Shown here: positions 47,005 through 59,685 of the stretch, piece after piece
Layout: each line of letters opens with the position of its first letter
Numbering within the stretch: the first letter of the stretch is position 1
NCBI GenBank assembly: GCA_033182465.1
Contig: CP137318.1
Span: forward strand, 620,001 to 684,000
Origin: Sanghuangporus weigelae
Lineage: Eukaryota; Basidiomycota; Agaricomycetes; Hymenochaetales; Hymenochaetaceae
DNA: 64,000 nucleotides
Reading direction: 5' to 3'
Notes under the pieces: generated by a model
The model's input: only the letters and a program-made list of their open reading frames with translations
Told to the model about the DNA's origin: nothing
Databases searched by the model: none
Program-made: the position numbers and the translations under genes

Positions 47005-49772
47005 TCACTCGTCTTCTGTGAAATACTCGTTATCATCCTCATCGTCATCAAAGTGATATGCTCCGGGAAGGACAGACGAGAGTCGCATTGACCGTCTCAG
47101 TGGCGCGCTTCTGCCCGAAATCCTTTCTGCCTCTTCAGCAACGCGTTTCTCCTCCCAGTCCTCTAAACTTCCTCCCATCTTGTCCAAGCCTTTCCATTCG
47201 TGTCGCGCCACAGAACTCGTCCCGTGAGCTCCCCAAGCTGCGCTCAACATTACGGGCTCTCGAGTGTGCCAGCTAACGTCCCGAACGCAAGAGCCGTTAC
47301 TCGGACGTCTAAGTGATGGAACATCTGGACCTGAAGGGTCGAAACTCATTGGGAGAGTTTCTGAACGATCCAGAACTTGTACAAGACGACCGTCCAATGA
47401 CCAGATCTGTTTTGTTAACCTCAGACTATTGTCTTCCTTTATAAGAACAGGCAGTCACCCACATGTATTCTTCCATCTAGAGATCCGGAATAGATGTATC
47501 TACTTCCTGTAGTCTCCGCTGGACTGAAGTGACATCTAATAAGGGTGCGCATGACCGTATGTCCCCTGTAAGTCATAACACTGCAATCTTTTGGGTGCGC
47601 TGGGAGTTTTTGGCGCCTATTGTCTGCGTAACTGCTCAACCACATCGATATGAACTCCTCGACTTTGAGTAATAAAAATTCGAACATACCGGTAATCGAA
47701 GTCCCTTAATCCATAATGTTTGTTGCTCACGGCTCTGTATTCCGCATCGGATGCCATCTTCCGCAAGTCCCATAACCGTAATGCTTGATCTTTACCGTTG
47801 GAGATGACGTATCGACCGTCTCCCTTCGCTGAAACATTTGTAATACCTTCAGTGTGGCCTATGAGTACACCCGACGGACGCGGTGAGGATCCTAATGATC
47901 GTCGATCCCTGAGAAAGATAAGGGAGTATTAAATACACGCACAAATACGCTTCACTACATCCTTACCAGACTTTAATGAAGGTATCATCGGAAGCGCTAA
48001 TCAAGACATTGCTCCCTTGATCTGCCCAGCAACAACTATTGACATCATCCTGATGGGCCGAAATTTTCACCGTCCGCCTGTTTGCCAACAAGTCATATAC
48101 TTCACGGAGGGTCAGCCAGAGGCTCTGACACGAGCAGGATACATACCGAAGATCTTTCCTCGCCCTCCAGCAATGACCTGGTAGGAGCATAAGAGCAAGT
48201 AAATTGCATAGATGCAAAACCTGCCTCATTTCCATCTGCGGAGAACCTGCAGCTCCAGATAACGGTTTCGTCCCCCCATCCCCAGCTAAAGGTCCTGCGG
48301 CCAGCATCGGCAAAGTTTATGGGCGTCTGGTAAGAGTCATATTCTAATGTCTTTACCATATATACAGTGGGACTCTAGAAATAAAACAGTCAATGTACAC
48401 CGCCAATGTTGAAAGATGGGGGCAGAGAGCTTACCATAGCCGAATAAATCAGTCTTAGTTAGAAACACGGGATAATTAGCACGGAAGAACAGAAATTTGA
48501 ATAATGAAATGCCCACCTATCGTTATCAGGACTAAGGTGCGAATCCGTGATTGTCCAACCTTCCGGTATCCCTTGAATACTCTTATGTACCTTCATTGTA
48601 GTCTTGTGGTTCGTGTGGGAATCGTGATATACACGTCCTTGAAACGCATCTGGTCCCCGAGGGGCCGTAGTATCATATATATGCAGGTTGAAATCTATCA
48701 TGCGCATTAATAGTGAAAGCATACGTGAGCTAAGAATTAGAGATAAATAACACACCCTTGCAGCAAACGTAGTAGAATGAGGAATCTTATAACTTCGTGT
48801 CAGCCTCGACACTCGGACTGGCTTGCAAAAAGCGTTGATAAGTACCTGCGCTGTACTGTCCGCAATATACGCTTGAAGGATAAGACGCCACTTCAGCGCC
48901 GGCAGAATTTGGCACCATAAACTGTACAAATTGCGTCTGATAAGCAAACGATCTGTAATCATGGAATTGCTAGCACCGAGAAATACCTCGCACAGATCCT
49001 GTTTTGGCATAGGGTGAATGCTCCTTGACCTTTCCCTCAGTATACGCGAGAAGCCACAATTTCCATCTAGTTGCATATGTGCTCTCTTCCCTACACGACC
49101 GAATTCACCGCCCATGAGTAGTGCAATCCCTGCAGGCTGGGGTTCCGAATGTGGTTTCTTCCACCATGTCTGCATCCAATTTCTCCGCTCAGCCGCATTA
49201 CTGGGACCGGTGTCTCCTTCCGTCGCAGAACTCTGATTTGATGCATCAGACCTACTTCTTATGTTAGCTACTCGCCCTATTCCGGCATTTGGCGTTGCCC
49301 GTGTTCGTAAGAGCTCGAGGACATGGTTGAAAGCATTAGTAGCAGCACCATCAGAATCAATGCCGGCAGAAGATGCGTCCGCTTGCGCCGTGATGATATC
49401 TGGTGCAGCCTCTTAGATCGAACTCTACTCGCGGTGACAATGAGTTTTCTTACTCTGTAAAAGGGCCCCGAACCGGCCAGAAGTACTCTGTGATGCATCA
49501 AAGTATATCGTATCCAGACCATCAGGTTCATCGACCCCATCGTCTACAAATTCATCGTCATTAACCTCCGGGTTAAATTCCTCGTCTTCGTCGACCTCCT
49601 GTTCCTCGTCTACGTAGTCATCGTCATCCGTATCGTCGTATACTTGAATGCCGTAGATTGTTTCGTGATTTCCATCGTCCTCATCGCCGACGTAAGCATC
49701 CATGCCTTCATAGGCGGCACTCCCGTCATCGGCATGGTAAACATCCTCACGGACATCCCTATTGCTCGCCAT
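47005..49772 (-). CDS. DCAF11 (WDR23)-like WD40 protein
   Basis: The start at 49772 opens a strongly acidic N-terminal region (DDTDDDDYVDEEQEVDEDEE), followed by a low-complexity linker and the sequence NHVLELLRTRATP. The WD40 part has family wording: KVHKSIQGIPEGWTITDSHL, SPDNDR, TFSWGWGDETVIWSCRFSAD, GGRGKIFVYDL, VKISAHQDDVNSCCWADQGS, SASDDTFIKVWDRR, GVLIGHTEGITNVSAKGDGR, YVISNGKDQALRLWDLRKM, QKLPAHPKDCSVMTYRGHTV and CHFSPAETTGSRYIYSGSLD. It ends EYFTEDE at 47005. These match DCAF11/LEC14B proteins, substrate receptors of CUL4-DDB1 ubiquitin ligases. Human DCAF11 controls Nrf2-type factors; the fungal target is unknown. About eight introns of 50-70 bases were needed. Confidence 0.85.
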
Positions 49773-49954
49773 GTTCTAGCCGAAGGTAAGTTGTCGGTGA
49801 TGAGAAAGCAGAAACAAATTAAGACCAGGCATATCATGAAGCAACTAGTATGCCGCTCTGCCGAGGGGAATCGTCATACATGCACTTTCCCTATTCAGGC
49901 AGAAGAGAGATCGACACTCAGTGAAGCCCAAGCACATGCATACCGACAACCATC

Positions 49955-50951
49955 ATGTCCTCCACCACTCAGACGGCCCTTGATTCACAGAATCCACCTC
50001 CTTACTATCCTCCGCTGTCCCTAGCCGCAGCAGAGTCGAATTTTGGCTTTCCTTCTGGATACTTCGTCATAAGATCATTGGCGACGGGTAGAGTCTTGGA
50101 CGTCGAGCACGATAGTCTTGACGATGGAGCAGAAATCATCTTATGGCCAGAGAAGGAGTCTCTTCTTGTTGATGGTAAGTGAAATGCAACGTGTCTGTAG
50201 CTGGTTGTAATCTGCGGATCTTTATACTAGGGCTTAGGAAACCGGAGGCAGACAACCAAGTAAGGAGCTTGTATCTTACCATTTCATGCCAAGAAACTCA
50301 ATTGAGCAGGTATTCTTCGTTGATACGTCTGGTGCTCTGTGCTCGAGACTTAGCGGTCATGCCGTTGATATTGAAGGTATCGCCAATGTCTCGATCAGTT
50401 AAACAAATTGGCTGATTCTGGCAACAGACGGGAGGCTAGTACAGAGACATAGACGCCCAGTCTCCTATCCTTATCCGAATGCCTTCTCCCACCCTCTTCC
50501 GCAGTTTTGGTACTCCGCTACTTCAAGGCAGATTTTTATTCGACATCAATGCGATCCGTCATTTCCGGATCCAAGTGTTTCCTCGAATGCTTGGCGTCAG
50601 AGGTCTTACATCCTGTCTTCTGTTCCCATGCACAAACCCCGTTCCTTCCTGGAGAATGCATCTGATGCGTTCAATTCTGTGATCACCAATCCCCTCACAT
50701 CTATTTTTGGCGCTACCTCAAAAGCAACGGTTCAGGAAGTGCATGATAGCGATATTGACCTCCGAGAACACGAGGTTCTCGAAGAGGATAGAGGAGAGGG
50801 AGAAGAGGCCGACGATTCTCCTGAGCCGTTGCGGAAAGTTGCAGTGGTCGCACTTCCAGATCAGGAGGAAACTTTGACATTGGCGACTGTGCGTAGAAGA
50901 TCCTGGGAGGTTTTACCTCTTAGAAGGGCTCGGGCAGTTTACTCCAGATGA
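49955..50951 (+). CDS. Beta-trefoil (ricin-B-like) domain protein
   Basis: The start at 49955 gives MSSTTQTALDSQNPPPYYPP, then one trefoil-like unit: GYFVIRSLATGRVLDVEHDS with DGAEIILWPEKESL. After introns the next exons give LRKPEADNQ, VFFVDTSGALCSRLSGHAVD and DGRLVQRHRRP, again with trefoil spacing (VFFVDTSG and AVDIEDG). The C-terminal half (PSVSSNAWRQRSYILSSVPM, acidic HDSDIDLREHEVLEEDRGEG, then RRRSWEVLPLRRARA) is not a trefoil. There is no signal peptide, so the protein is cytosolic. The ligand is unknown, as the sugar-binding residues cannot be judged. It is a family seen often in agaricomycetes. Confidence 0.72.
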
Positions 50952-51076
50952 TGCTGGAGCGCATCCGAATCCCCGAAGCTGGTCATTCTCTACGACACCT
51001 ACCGAACCAGATATTTCGTGTAAAAAAGCTATATATGAGTACTGTGCAATAATCCACCGACGGCGGAGGCTTTCAA

Positions 51077-52171
51077 TCATTCCTCGTCCCCTCTAATGCC
51101 TCCTAGCACATATTCGACATGCGAGGCGCCTGCTTTTATAAATTTCTCTTCAATCCACCCACCTTTCTTGTACGCTTCCCCATACGTCCGCAGCGCGGAA
51201 TCGACGCTGACAGTCGCTTCGGGATGAAACCGTTTTAAAGTGTGCATCTCTGCTGCGAACTGCGCGAAGTCGACGAAGGCGATCCCGGGTTTTGCAAATT
51301 CCCAGTCGACCACGAACATACGTTCGATCGCTCCGTTGTTCGTCAACCGAACGATCACATTGCCCGCCCAGAAGTTACCCATGGTGAATATCGTCTGTGC
51401 CTCGTATATCTTCTTTATGGTTGCATCAGCCAGCGCACTAATCTCCTCGATCTCTGCTTCTGACGGTGCTTCTGCTCCTGCGAGTGGCTCGATCAGTCTA
51501 ATATTTTGGGTTGAACGTTTCAGCGTATCTAGGAGTTGACCATACGTGATCCACGGCGTAATACGCCTCCCATCGTCATTCTTCCTCACAGCGTCCGGGA
51601 GCTCGCTGTCCGTGGATCCATGGACATGTAGCGCAGTAAGGAAACGACCCAAAGCGGTACCTAGCTCGCGTGAAGCCGATTCACTAAGTGGAGACTCACG
51701 AAAAAGGTCCTTGAGGTTTCAGGAATTCGGTCCTGCGTCTTCCATTATTAACACATGAGCGATCGTGTCATGGTAGTATACTACCGGTACAGTCTCGAGG
51801 GAATCGGCGGGGAGGAATGCGAGTACGTGCGTTGTTCTACTTCGATGTCCTATTACCAAACGGGTATAACATTATCACTCTTGATCACACCAAAATGTAA
51901 TTCCATTATCTTGTCTGCCGTCCGGCTTCAAGTACGAATTCTTTATTGGTCGCCACGCGTGTTTTAGAATGACTGTCTGTGCACCTTCAACAATTACAAG
52001 TGGATTTACGAGATGCAGTCTGTTAATAAAGTTCACAATCCCACCGGAAAGCGTCTCTGCATGAGTGCTAGCGAAAGGTGTATCTGCCAGGTATGCGATC
52101 ACATCCTCCGCACGAGAAAGGTCGAGTTCAGGTTCAAGTTTAGAAGATGTGGGAACAGCTATTGGCGCCAT
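51077..52171 (-). pseudogene. Aminoglycoside-phosphotransferase-fold kinase-like gene with an in-frame stop
   Basis: The start at 52171 (MAPIAVPTSSKLEPELDLSR) leads to the small-molecule-kinase fold: ETLSGGIVNFINRLHL and VEGAQTVILKHAW, an ATP-binding lobe. The second part reads FLPADSLETVPVVYYHDTIA, HVLIMEDAGPNS, then a TGA codon (51721-51719), and directly after it NLKDLFRESPLSESASRELG in the same frame. The catalytic block is FTMGNFWAGNVIVRL, where MGN replaces the usual HGD, so the catalytic Asp is Asn. VVDWEFAKPGIAFVDFAQF and the C-terminus GGIRGDEE are normal. CGA to TGA is a likely origin of the stop. It may be a recent pseudogene or a read-through gene, and the Asn suggests the family branch is non-catalytic. 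Confidence 0.68.
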
Positions 52172-52600
52172 TTCGAAGCGAGTGGTTCGTCCTAAAACTT
52201 CTAAAGGTGTATATAGTAATGTATCCGCCTTTCTTTTAAACTTTCGGTATCGGCATCTGAGTCAGCTCCTGTCAACTTGTCATTCCTGGGACCGAAGATT
52301 CAGACCGCGGGCTTGAATATATGTCATGTGAATCATCATTGTCAACCACAACATCGTGTAAATTTGGTGTAGTCGTCCGTAGGGATAAATACAATTCTGA
52401 CGCATTTGTTGACTTCGTGTCTTATTGCAAGCTCGTCTAATGACAAACCATCTAAAAAACTAAAGATAACAAGTCGACAACAACAAAAAAAAAAAAAAAA
52501 GCCAAAGGGAACACAGTGATTGGTAGCAATAGAAGCGAAGCATCTCCGAATATTCCTTAATAGAAATAAATAAATCCTATCGCACAGGCAACGAGTGTAA
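52172..52600. other. Intergenic with an A17 tract
   Basis: It separates the kinase-like gene start from the eEF2-1 stop. A run of about 17 A lies near 52484-52500. Nothing else is supported. Confidence 0.5.
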
Positions 52601-55536
52601 TCAGAGCCTGTCGTAATACGTGTCGAGAGACGGAATCTCCGGCTAATGAACGAACTCAGTCATGACGAACCGCAACTTTGACGAAGATACGTACGCTGAG
52701 ACCCTTGCGGATTCGGATACCTCGAACAAGCGCTTCAAGTCTGCTACCTTGTTCGAGCGGTGCTAAAGCCATACCGAGAATCAGTCACATTCTCTTACTG
52801 ATGCAGACGTGATAATACATACTTCCGTTCATAACCTCCCAATGATCAAAGACCAACTGCGGGAAAGCCTGGCCTTGAGTATGAGATCGAAGGTCGGCTG
52901 TGAACCCGAATGACTCGCTGACGGGCAGATAGGCTCTGACAGTGAACATGGGCGTTCCTGAACGTTGTTCTTCATAGAAGACTTGACCACGACGCCTATT
53001 TAGCACACTATAGATGCCACCGATAGCGCTTCCAGGACATTGTATATCGACTTTAAAGTGAACAAACTGTTAGTAAGAAGACAAGGTGCATATAGCTGCA
53101 ACTAACCGAGGTAGATAGGCTCCTGGATGCCTGGAGTCGCTAATAAACATGCTGCATAGCAAACGCGACGAACGGCTGGTATGATCTGTCCACCGCCACG
53201 GTGGATGGCATCTGCATGCAGCTTAAGGGCTGGAATTAGACACGATAGTTTAAATATGACAAAATACTTACCGTAACATCAATGATGTTAAATCGGATAC
53301 CACGCATGTTCTCTCCGGCGCAGACACCTTCCTTGGTCGCCCACTGGAATCCGGCAACACAGGAATCCTTGATTTCGTGCAAGTATTGCACACCTTTCGT
53401 CATCTCGACAAGCAAATTCGGGCCAGTTGTCTCGGGACCAAAGCACCAAATCTTACGGGCTTCGGCCAAATCCCACCCATACTCATCCGCGAGCATGCGA
53501 GCGCGGGCCTTGAAATCGTCTCGCGGTTTAATCTTTCCCGCCTCAATGGCCAACGAGAGCTCCTCATCGAGAGGTTCAGCTTTAAAGTACAAACGATTGT
53601 GTTTGTTCTGCGACTTCGAAAGAGCAACAATTGACGACTCGGCCTTGACAGTCTCACGGTAGCCAACTATAGGATCAGATTTCTTCAGGGGAACGCCGGC
53701 ATAATCTTCCTCAAGATCCTTCAAGCAAATCTCGAGGTGCAGTTCACCTGTACCGGCAACGATATGTTCGCCAGACTCTGATATCGACGCTTGAACGGCC
53801 GGGTCCGACTTCGATAATCGTTTAAGACCTTCAACAAGCCTCGGTAAGTCGGCCGTCTTCTTGACCTCAACGGCGACCTGCACGACAGGAGAGACGGAGA
53901 ACTTCATGACCTTCATGTTATGTGCCGTCTCACTCTCCGTGATCGTACCGCTCTTTAGCAGGAATTGATCAATACCAACGAGACCGACAATATTACCAGC
54001 CGGACAGTCTTCGATTGGCTCGATGGAACGACCCATCATGAGCACCGTACGCTTGACAGTGCTGACGAAAAGATCGTCCTTCTTACCCGGGACGTAGTTG
54101 GGGCCCTGGATTCGGTATCTAGGCCCCGAGCGCACGGTACCCGAGAATACACGACCGAAAGCGTAGAAGCGGCCACTATCGAAGGCCGGTACCATCTTTG
54201 ATACGTACAATACGAGAGGAGCCTTCGGATCGCAGTCACGGATACCAATCGCGGATTCGTCATCCATAGGACCCTCGTACAGATTCTCGACACGATAGCG
54301 TTGAGCTGTTGCTGGGGAGGGAAGATTAATGACAATCATTTCCAACATGGAATCACCAGCTGGCAGGAATTTACGCATGCAAGCTTTTAGGAGATCTTTT
54401 TCGTCAAATTCTTGCTCCTCTTGCGTTAATTTGACGTTGACTCGTTCAAGCAAGCTGAAAACTAGGTCCTTCTTGGAGTTCATGACCGCATCGAAGATCT
54501 TGTAGATGGGATCAAGAACGTACAAATTAAAGCCGCGCTCGAGAGGTTTGCCATCAGCGTCCGTTGGGTTTGTCGACCATTTATTCGTCGCAGGATCGAT
54601 GAAATTATCGCCCCAAAGCTTAGCCATCATCTTCTCCTTATCGACACCGAATTTCTTTGCATATCGGCCAGCAAATTGACGGAGGGTGAATCCCCATCCG
54701 TGTAAGCCAGAACCGAACGCAACAGTACCCTCGTCCGGATAGACCTGGACATCACCAAGGACGGGATCGTGATAAGTGGAAATAATGACGTTTACAGATT
54801 CGATTGCTCGAGAAAATGACTGGTAAAGGGACTCCTTGTCGAGGTGGAGCTCGAGAAGAGCACGGTCCACCTTGTTGATAACCAAAACGGGCTTGATGCA
54901 TTCGGCCAAAGACTGGCGCAATACTGTCTCTGTCTGAACGCAGACACCTTCGATGCAATCCACAACTACGAGAGCACCGTCGGTGACACGGAGCGCTGCG
55001 GTGACTTCCGACGAAAAATCAACATGCCCAGGAGAGTCGATTAGGTTGACAAGAAACTCGCTGCCTACAGTAAAAAGCTGTATTAACGCCTCAGTAAATG
55101 TGAGGATTGATAGCTAAACTGACCGTCCGTTCTTTGCTTGATATCTCCAATGTTCTCCTTGTCAATTTCAAAGAACATTGAAAGTGCCGTCGACTTGATC
55201 GTAATTCCACGTTCTTTTTCATCTTTTCTTGTATCTGTAAACAGCGCCTCACCGGCTTTTGCTTGCGCAATTATACCAGCCTTGGAAACAAGGGAGTCAG
55301 TTAGCGTGGATTTTCCGTGATCCACTACAATAAATGTATTGTTATTGACCAGCTGAGTACGGCTTAAGTTGAAGAGCAACGTACCATGAGCGATAACACT
55401 CATGTTTCGGATGTTCGAGGGTCGGTCCATCAGGGCCCGAATCTGGTCTACGCTGAATTTACTGTGATACGATACGGCATCGTTGAGAGTGAGAAACGGT
55501 CAGCACAATCGTAAAATGGAGTCGACATACACCATG
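52601..55536 (-). CDS. Translation elongation factor 2, copy 1
   Basis: This is a complete eEF2, the GTPase that moves tRNA and mRNA through the ribosome. The first coding exon is 5 bases (ATGGT at 55536-55532). The next exons give [20 protein letters not shown], then [17 protein letters not shown] (P-loop, near 55300), the switch I segment [18 protein letters not shown], the DSPGHVDF block and NKVD near 54890. The body (54963-53236) is intact. The diphthamide loop [15 protein letters not shown] is complete at 53165-53225, and the C-terminus ends TYYDRL at 52601. The residue before FTDTR is Leu (GEALFTDTR) where the other copy and yeast have Arg. Otherwise it resembles copy 2 by eye in about nine of ten residues. 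Confidence 0.93.
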
Positions 55537-56365
55537 GTGTCTTGTCGTTTAGAAGAGTATCAACGTAAAAATATGCGAGGTCGAAAACCAGCACAGTTTT
55601 TTCGTAGCTTTAGACGTGTGAGATTCGGAGCCGACGTAGGCTTTTGAGTCATAGGCATAGGGACGAGGTTTTGACTGTGACTGAAAGGATCGCGAGCGCA
55701 TCTCTACTCTACATCTCCTATCTGCTGCTTTCTTGTCTCGGATGGTTCCGTACGCCGATAAGTGACTCGACCACTGGCAAGCTCCGTATTTTTGTTTTGG
55801 GTATCAAGGGCAATCTGAACCAGTCTACGCTACGTACAGCATTCCATTCGGCCAGCTTTAAAAAGTAATTATAATTCAAATTAATCTGGTCATCCGGTGT
55901 TTGCTTTCTCAAAACGTACTTTCATGAGTCAGTATCGGCATTCAAAGACAAAGGAACGATTTTAGCTCGCTCACCTGCCATCCGACATCACGATGGTTGT
56001 TCAACTTGAGCGAAGTAATAACACGGAAAATGCCGAATGTGGTAACAACATTTGCATAAATGTTTTAGGAAAATAAAAAATAGTCCCCCCTCTCCCTACT
56101 AAGTCCGTGCTGAGACACAAAAATACATCATCCTCACATTCGTAGCATTTCGTGGCTCATCTAAGCATCTCGTACAAACACCAGAACTACTCAAACACAC
56201 TCGGCTTCAATCTGCTAGTGGCGGAGGATGATTGATGGATAAAGAACAACAAGAGCTAGAACAGATTGAAATACACGTTGTAATTGTTAGCACACGCAAA
56301 GCATTCTCCGCAATCTTCCTTCAACAAACATGGACAAGCGGGCGGATACCGAAAATTTACGGTGT
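55537..56365. promoter_or_regulatory. Intergenic between the tandem eEF2 genes
   Basis: About 830 bases that hold the promoter of copy 1 and the 3' UTR of copy 2. A small frame at 55644-55868 shows no family signal. Confidence 0.5.
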
Positions 56366-59345
56366 TTAGAGCTTGTCGTAGTAGGTATCGAGAGGCGGTA
56401 TTTCGGGCTATTAAAAAGTCAGTCAGTTATACCATTTTCGGAAAGACCTAGCGAGGAGACGAACCTTGAGACCTTTGCGAATACGGATATTCCTGACAAG
56501 TTCTTCAAGTTTGCTACCCTTCTCAATCGGGGCTAAAATAAGACCATGTGTTAATCACAGCTTTACAGTGTCAATGTCGAATTATACGTGCTTCCGCTCA
56601 TGACCTCCCAGTGGTCGAAAACAGATTGAGGGAAGGCCTGACCCTGCGTATGTTGACGGAGGTCTCCCGTGAAACCGAAGGACTCGTTGACAGGTAGGTA
56701 AGCCTTGACAGTGAACATCGGGGTTCCCGGACGCTGTTCTTCAGAGAAGACCTGTCCACGACGTCTGTTCAAGCAGCTGTAGATACCACCAATTGCGTTC
56801 TCCGGGCACTGGATTTCGACTATGGGAGAAACGGTTGCATTAGATTGAATATATCAAACAGGGAATCATAACTTACCAAGGTAGATAGGTTCCTGCATAC
56901 CCGGCGTCGCCAACAAACAAGCCGCATAGCAGACACGACGGGTGGTTGGAATGATCTGTCCACCACCACGGTGAATGGCATCGGCGTGTAGCTAAACAGC
57001 GAAGTAAATGAGGAAGGTACGCGCTTAAGATGATCTGATACGTACCGTAACATCAATGACGTTGAAACGGACACCACGCATGTTCTCTTCAGCGCAAACA
57101 CCTTCCTTGGTCGCCCACTGGAATCCGGCAATACAAGAATCCTTGATTTCGTTCAAATATTGCACACCCTTCGTTACATCGACGAGCAAGTTCGGGCCAG
57201 TCGTCTCAGGGCCGAAACACCAGATCTTACGAGCATCGGTAACATCCCATCCGTATTCATCAGCCAAGATACGTGCACGAGCCTTGAAATCGTCACGAGA
57301 GTTGATCTTTCCTGCTTCAATCGCCTTCGAAAGTTCCTCGTCAAGTGGTTCCGCCTTGACGTACAGACGGTTGTGCTTGTTCTGCGACTTCGAAAGAGCA
57401 ACAATCGACGACTCGGCCTTGACCGTCTCACGGTAGCCAACGACAGGATCAGACTTCTTCAATGGTACACCGGCGTGGTCTTCCTCGAGATCCTTCAAGC
57501 AAATCTCAAGGTGAAGCTCGCCGGCACCAGCAACGATATGTTCACCGGACTCATTAATCGATACCTGTACACACGGGTCAGACTTCGAAAGACGCTTGAG
57601 ACCTTCGACAAGCTTCGGCAAGTCAGCCGCGTTCTTGACCTCAACAGCGACCTGAACGACAGGAGAGACGGAGAACTTCATGACCTTCATGTTATGTGCC
57701 GTCTCGCTCTCCGTGACCGTACCGCTCTTCAGCAGGAACTGATCGATACCAACGAGACCGACAATATTACCAGCCGGACAGTCTTCAATGGGCTCGATGT
57801 AACGACCCATCATGAGCACCGTACGTTGTACAGCCTTGACGAACAGGTCCTCCTTCTTACCCGGAAGGTAGTTGGGGCCCTGGATTCGGTACTTGGGTCC
57901 AGAGCGCACGGTACCCGAGAAGACACGACCGAAGGCATAGAAGCGACCCTTATCCGAGGTCGGCACCATCTTCGAGACGTACAATACGAGAGGAGCCTTC
58001 GGATCGCAGTCACGAATACCGATAGCGGATTCGTCATCCATAGGACCCTCGTATAGAGTCTCGACACGGTAACGTTGAGCAGTCGCTGGGGAGGGGAGGT
58101 TGATGACAATCATTTCCAACATGGAATCACCAGCTGGCAGGAATTTACGCATGCAGACTTTGAGGAGCGCTTTGCCCTCAAGTTCCTTCTCTTCCTGAGT
58201 GAGTTTAACGTCAAGCTTCTCAAGCATATTGAAGACCTGTTCCTTCTTGAAGTTCATGACTGCGTCGAAGATCTTGTAGATAGGGTCGAGGACGAACATG
58301 CTGAAGGCACGTTCAAGTTGCTTGCCATCAACATCCGTTGCTTTTGTCGACCACTTCTTCGTCGCTGGATTAAAGAAGTTGTCACCCCAGAGCTTGGCCA
58401 TCATCTTTTCTCTGTCAACACCAAACTTCTTTGCATATCGGTTGGCAAATTGACGAAGGGTGAATCCCCATCCATGCAAACCGGAACCGAAAGCGACAGT
58501 ACCCTGGTCTGGATAGACCTGGACATCACCGAGAACGGGATCGTGGTAAGTGGAAATAATGACATTCACAGACTCGATGGTTCGTGAGAATGTCTGGAAG
58601 AGGGACTCCTTGTCGACCTGGAGCTCGAGAAGAGCACGGTCCACCTTGTTGATCACTAAGACAGGCTTGATACGCTCAGCTAGTGCTTGACGCAATACTG
58701 TCTCTGTCTGAACACAGACCCCCTCGATACAATCCACAACCACGAGAGCACCGTCGGTGACACGGAGCGCTGCGGTGACTTCCGATGAGAAATCGACGTG
58801 TCCGGGAGAATCGATCAAGTTGATCAAGAACTCATTGCCTGCAAACATGAATTCCGCTTAGAAACTGCTGACGAATAAGCACTACATATCAAACTGACCT
58901 TCGGTTTTTTGCTTGATGGCTCCAAGGTGTTCCTTGTCGACCTCGAAATACATGGAAATAGCTGTCGATTTGATCGTGATACCACGTTCTTTTTCGTCTT
59001 CCCTTGTATCCGTAAATCGCATGTCACCGGCTTTTGCCTGTGCGATAATACCAGCCTTGGAGACAAGAGAGTCTGTAAGCGTGGACTTTCCGTGATCCAC
59101 TGAAAGATTTGAGATGTGAGATTGTAACACTGATCAGAGCCTATATGCGCATATAGTCGACAGAAAGTACCCACCATGAGCGATGACACTCATGTTGCGG
59201 ATGTTTGTGGGCTTGTCCATCAGACCCCGAATCTGGTCTACAGTGAAGTTACTGTCAACATCGTCGATATCGAAGGCATAGAGGGGGATGTCAGTCAGCG
59301 CGATCTTAGAGAGACACGAGGAACGGCAACATCAACATACACCAT
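56366..59345 (-). CDS. EFT2: Translation elongation factor 2, copy 2
   Basis: The second complete eEF2 gene, in tandem and in the same direction as copy 1. The 5-base first exon (59345-59341) joins exon 59251-59175 to give [16 protein letters not shown], the canonical eEF2 N-terminus. [14 protein letters not shown] crosses the next intron, and switch I reads [20 protein letters not shown] with the usual Arg before FTDTR. The large exon 58848-57047 covers the G domain to domain [21 protein letters not shown] follows after the next intron, and the last exon ends [10 protein letters not shown] at 56366. The diphthamide His context and all GTPase motifs are conserved. It diverges from the first agmatinase gene over about 340 bases. 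Symbol as in yeast, given on homology only. Confidence 0.95.
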
Positions 59346-59685
59346 GATGTCTAAATTTTTTGCAAAAACAGAATCAAAAAGTGTTTTGTATGTAAACGCT
59401 CAGAGCGAGGTCTTGCTTGGAGTAGATGGATGTTACTGTCCAAGTCGAGCAAGCCTCGCTACGACTTTGACAGAAAGGGAAGGGATGAGATGCAACAGCA
59501 ACTGCAAGCACAGTTTTCTCGGGGTATCGATAAGTTTGATGAGGGCCGGCTAACCTTGCTTTGTCAACTCTTCGGCACGTGCGTGTCTGCGAATCCAACC
59601 GGCAAACAAACGCGTCTACTACTAGTACTAGACTCTCATTTCGTCCGTCCAGTATCAACGGCGTGAGTTCTTGCTTATCTTTCTC
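59346..59685. promoter_or_regulatory. Divergent promoter of eEF2 copy 2 and agmatinase 1
   Basis: These 340 bases separate two opposite starts. The bases just before the agmatinase start (CGTGAGTTCTTGCTTATCT) recur almost unchanged before the second agmatinase gene, at 61703-61721, so the duplicated unit included the 5' leader. Confidence 0.55.

Noticed and set aside
53282-58587. Long plus-strand frames opposite both eEF2 genes (up to 298 codons)
   Set aside because: They are mirror frames of a strongly codon-biased gene and have the same shape in both copies.
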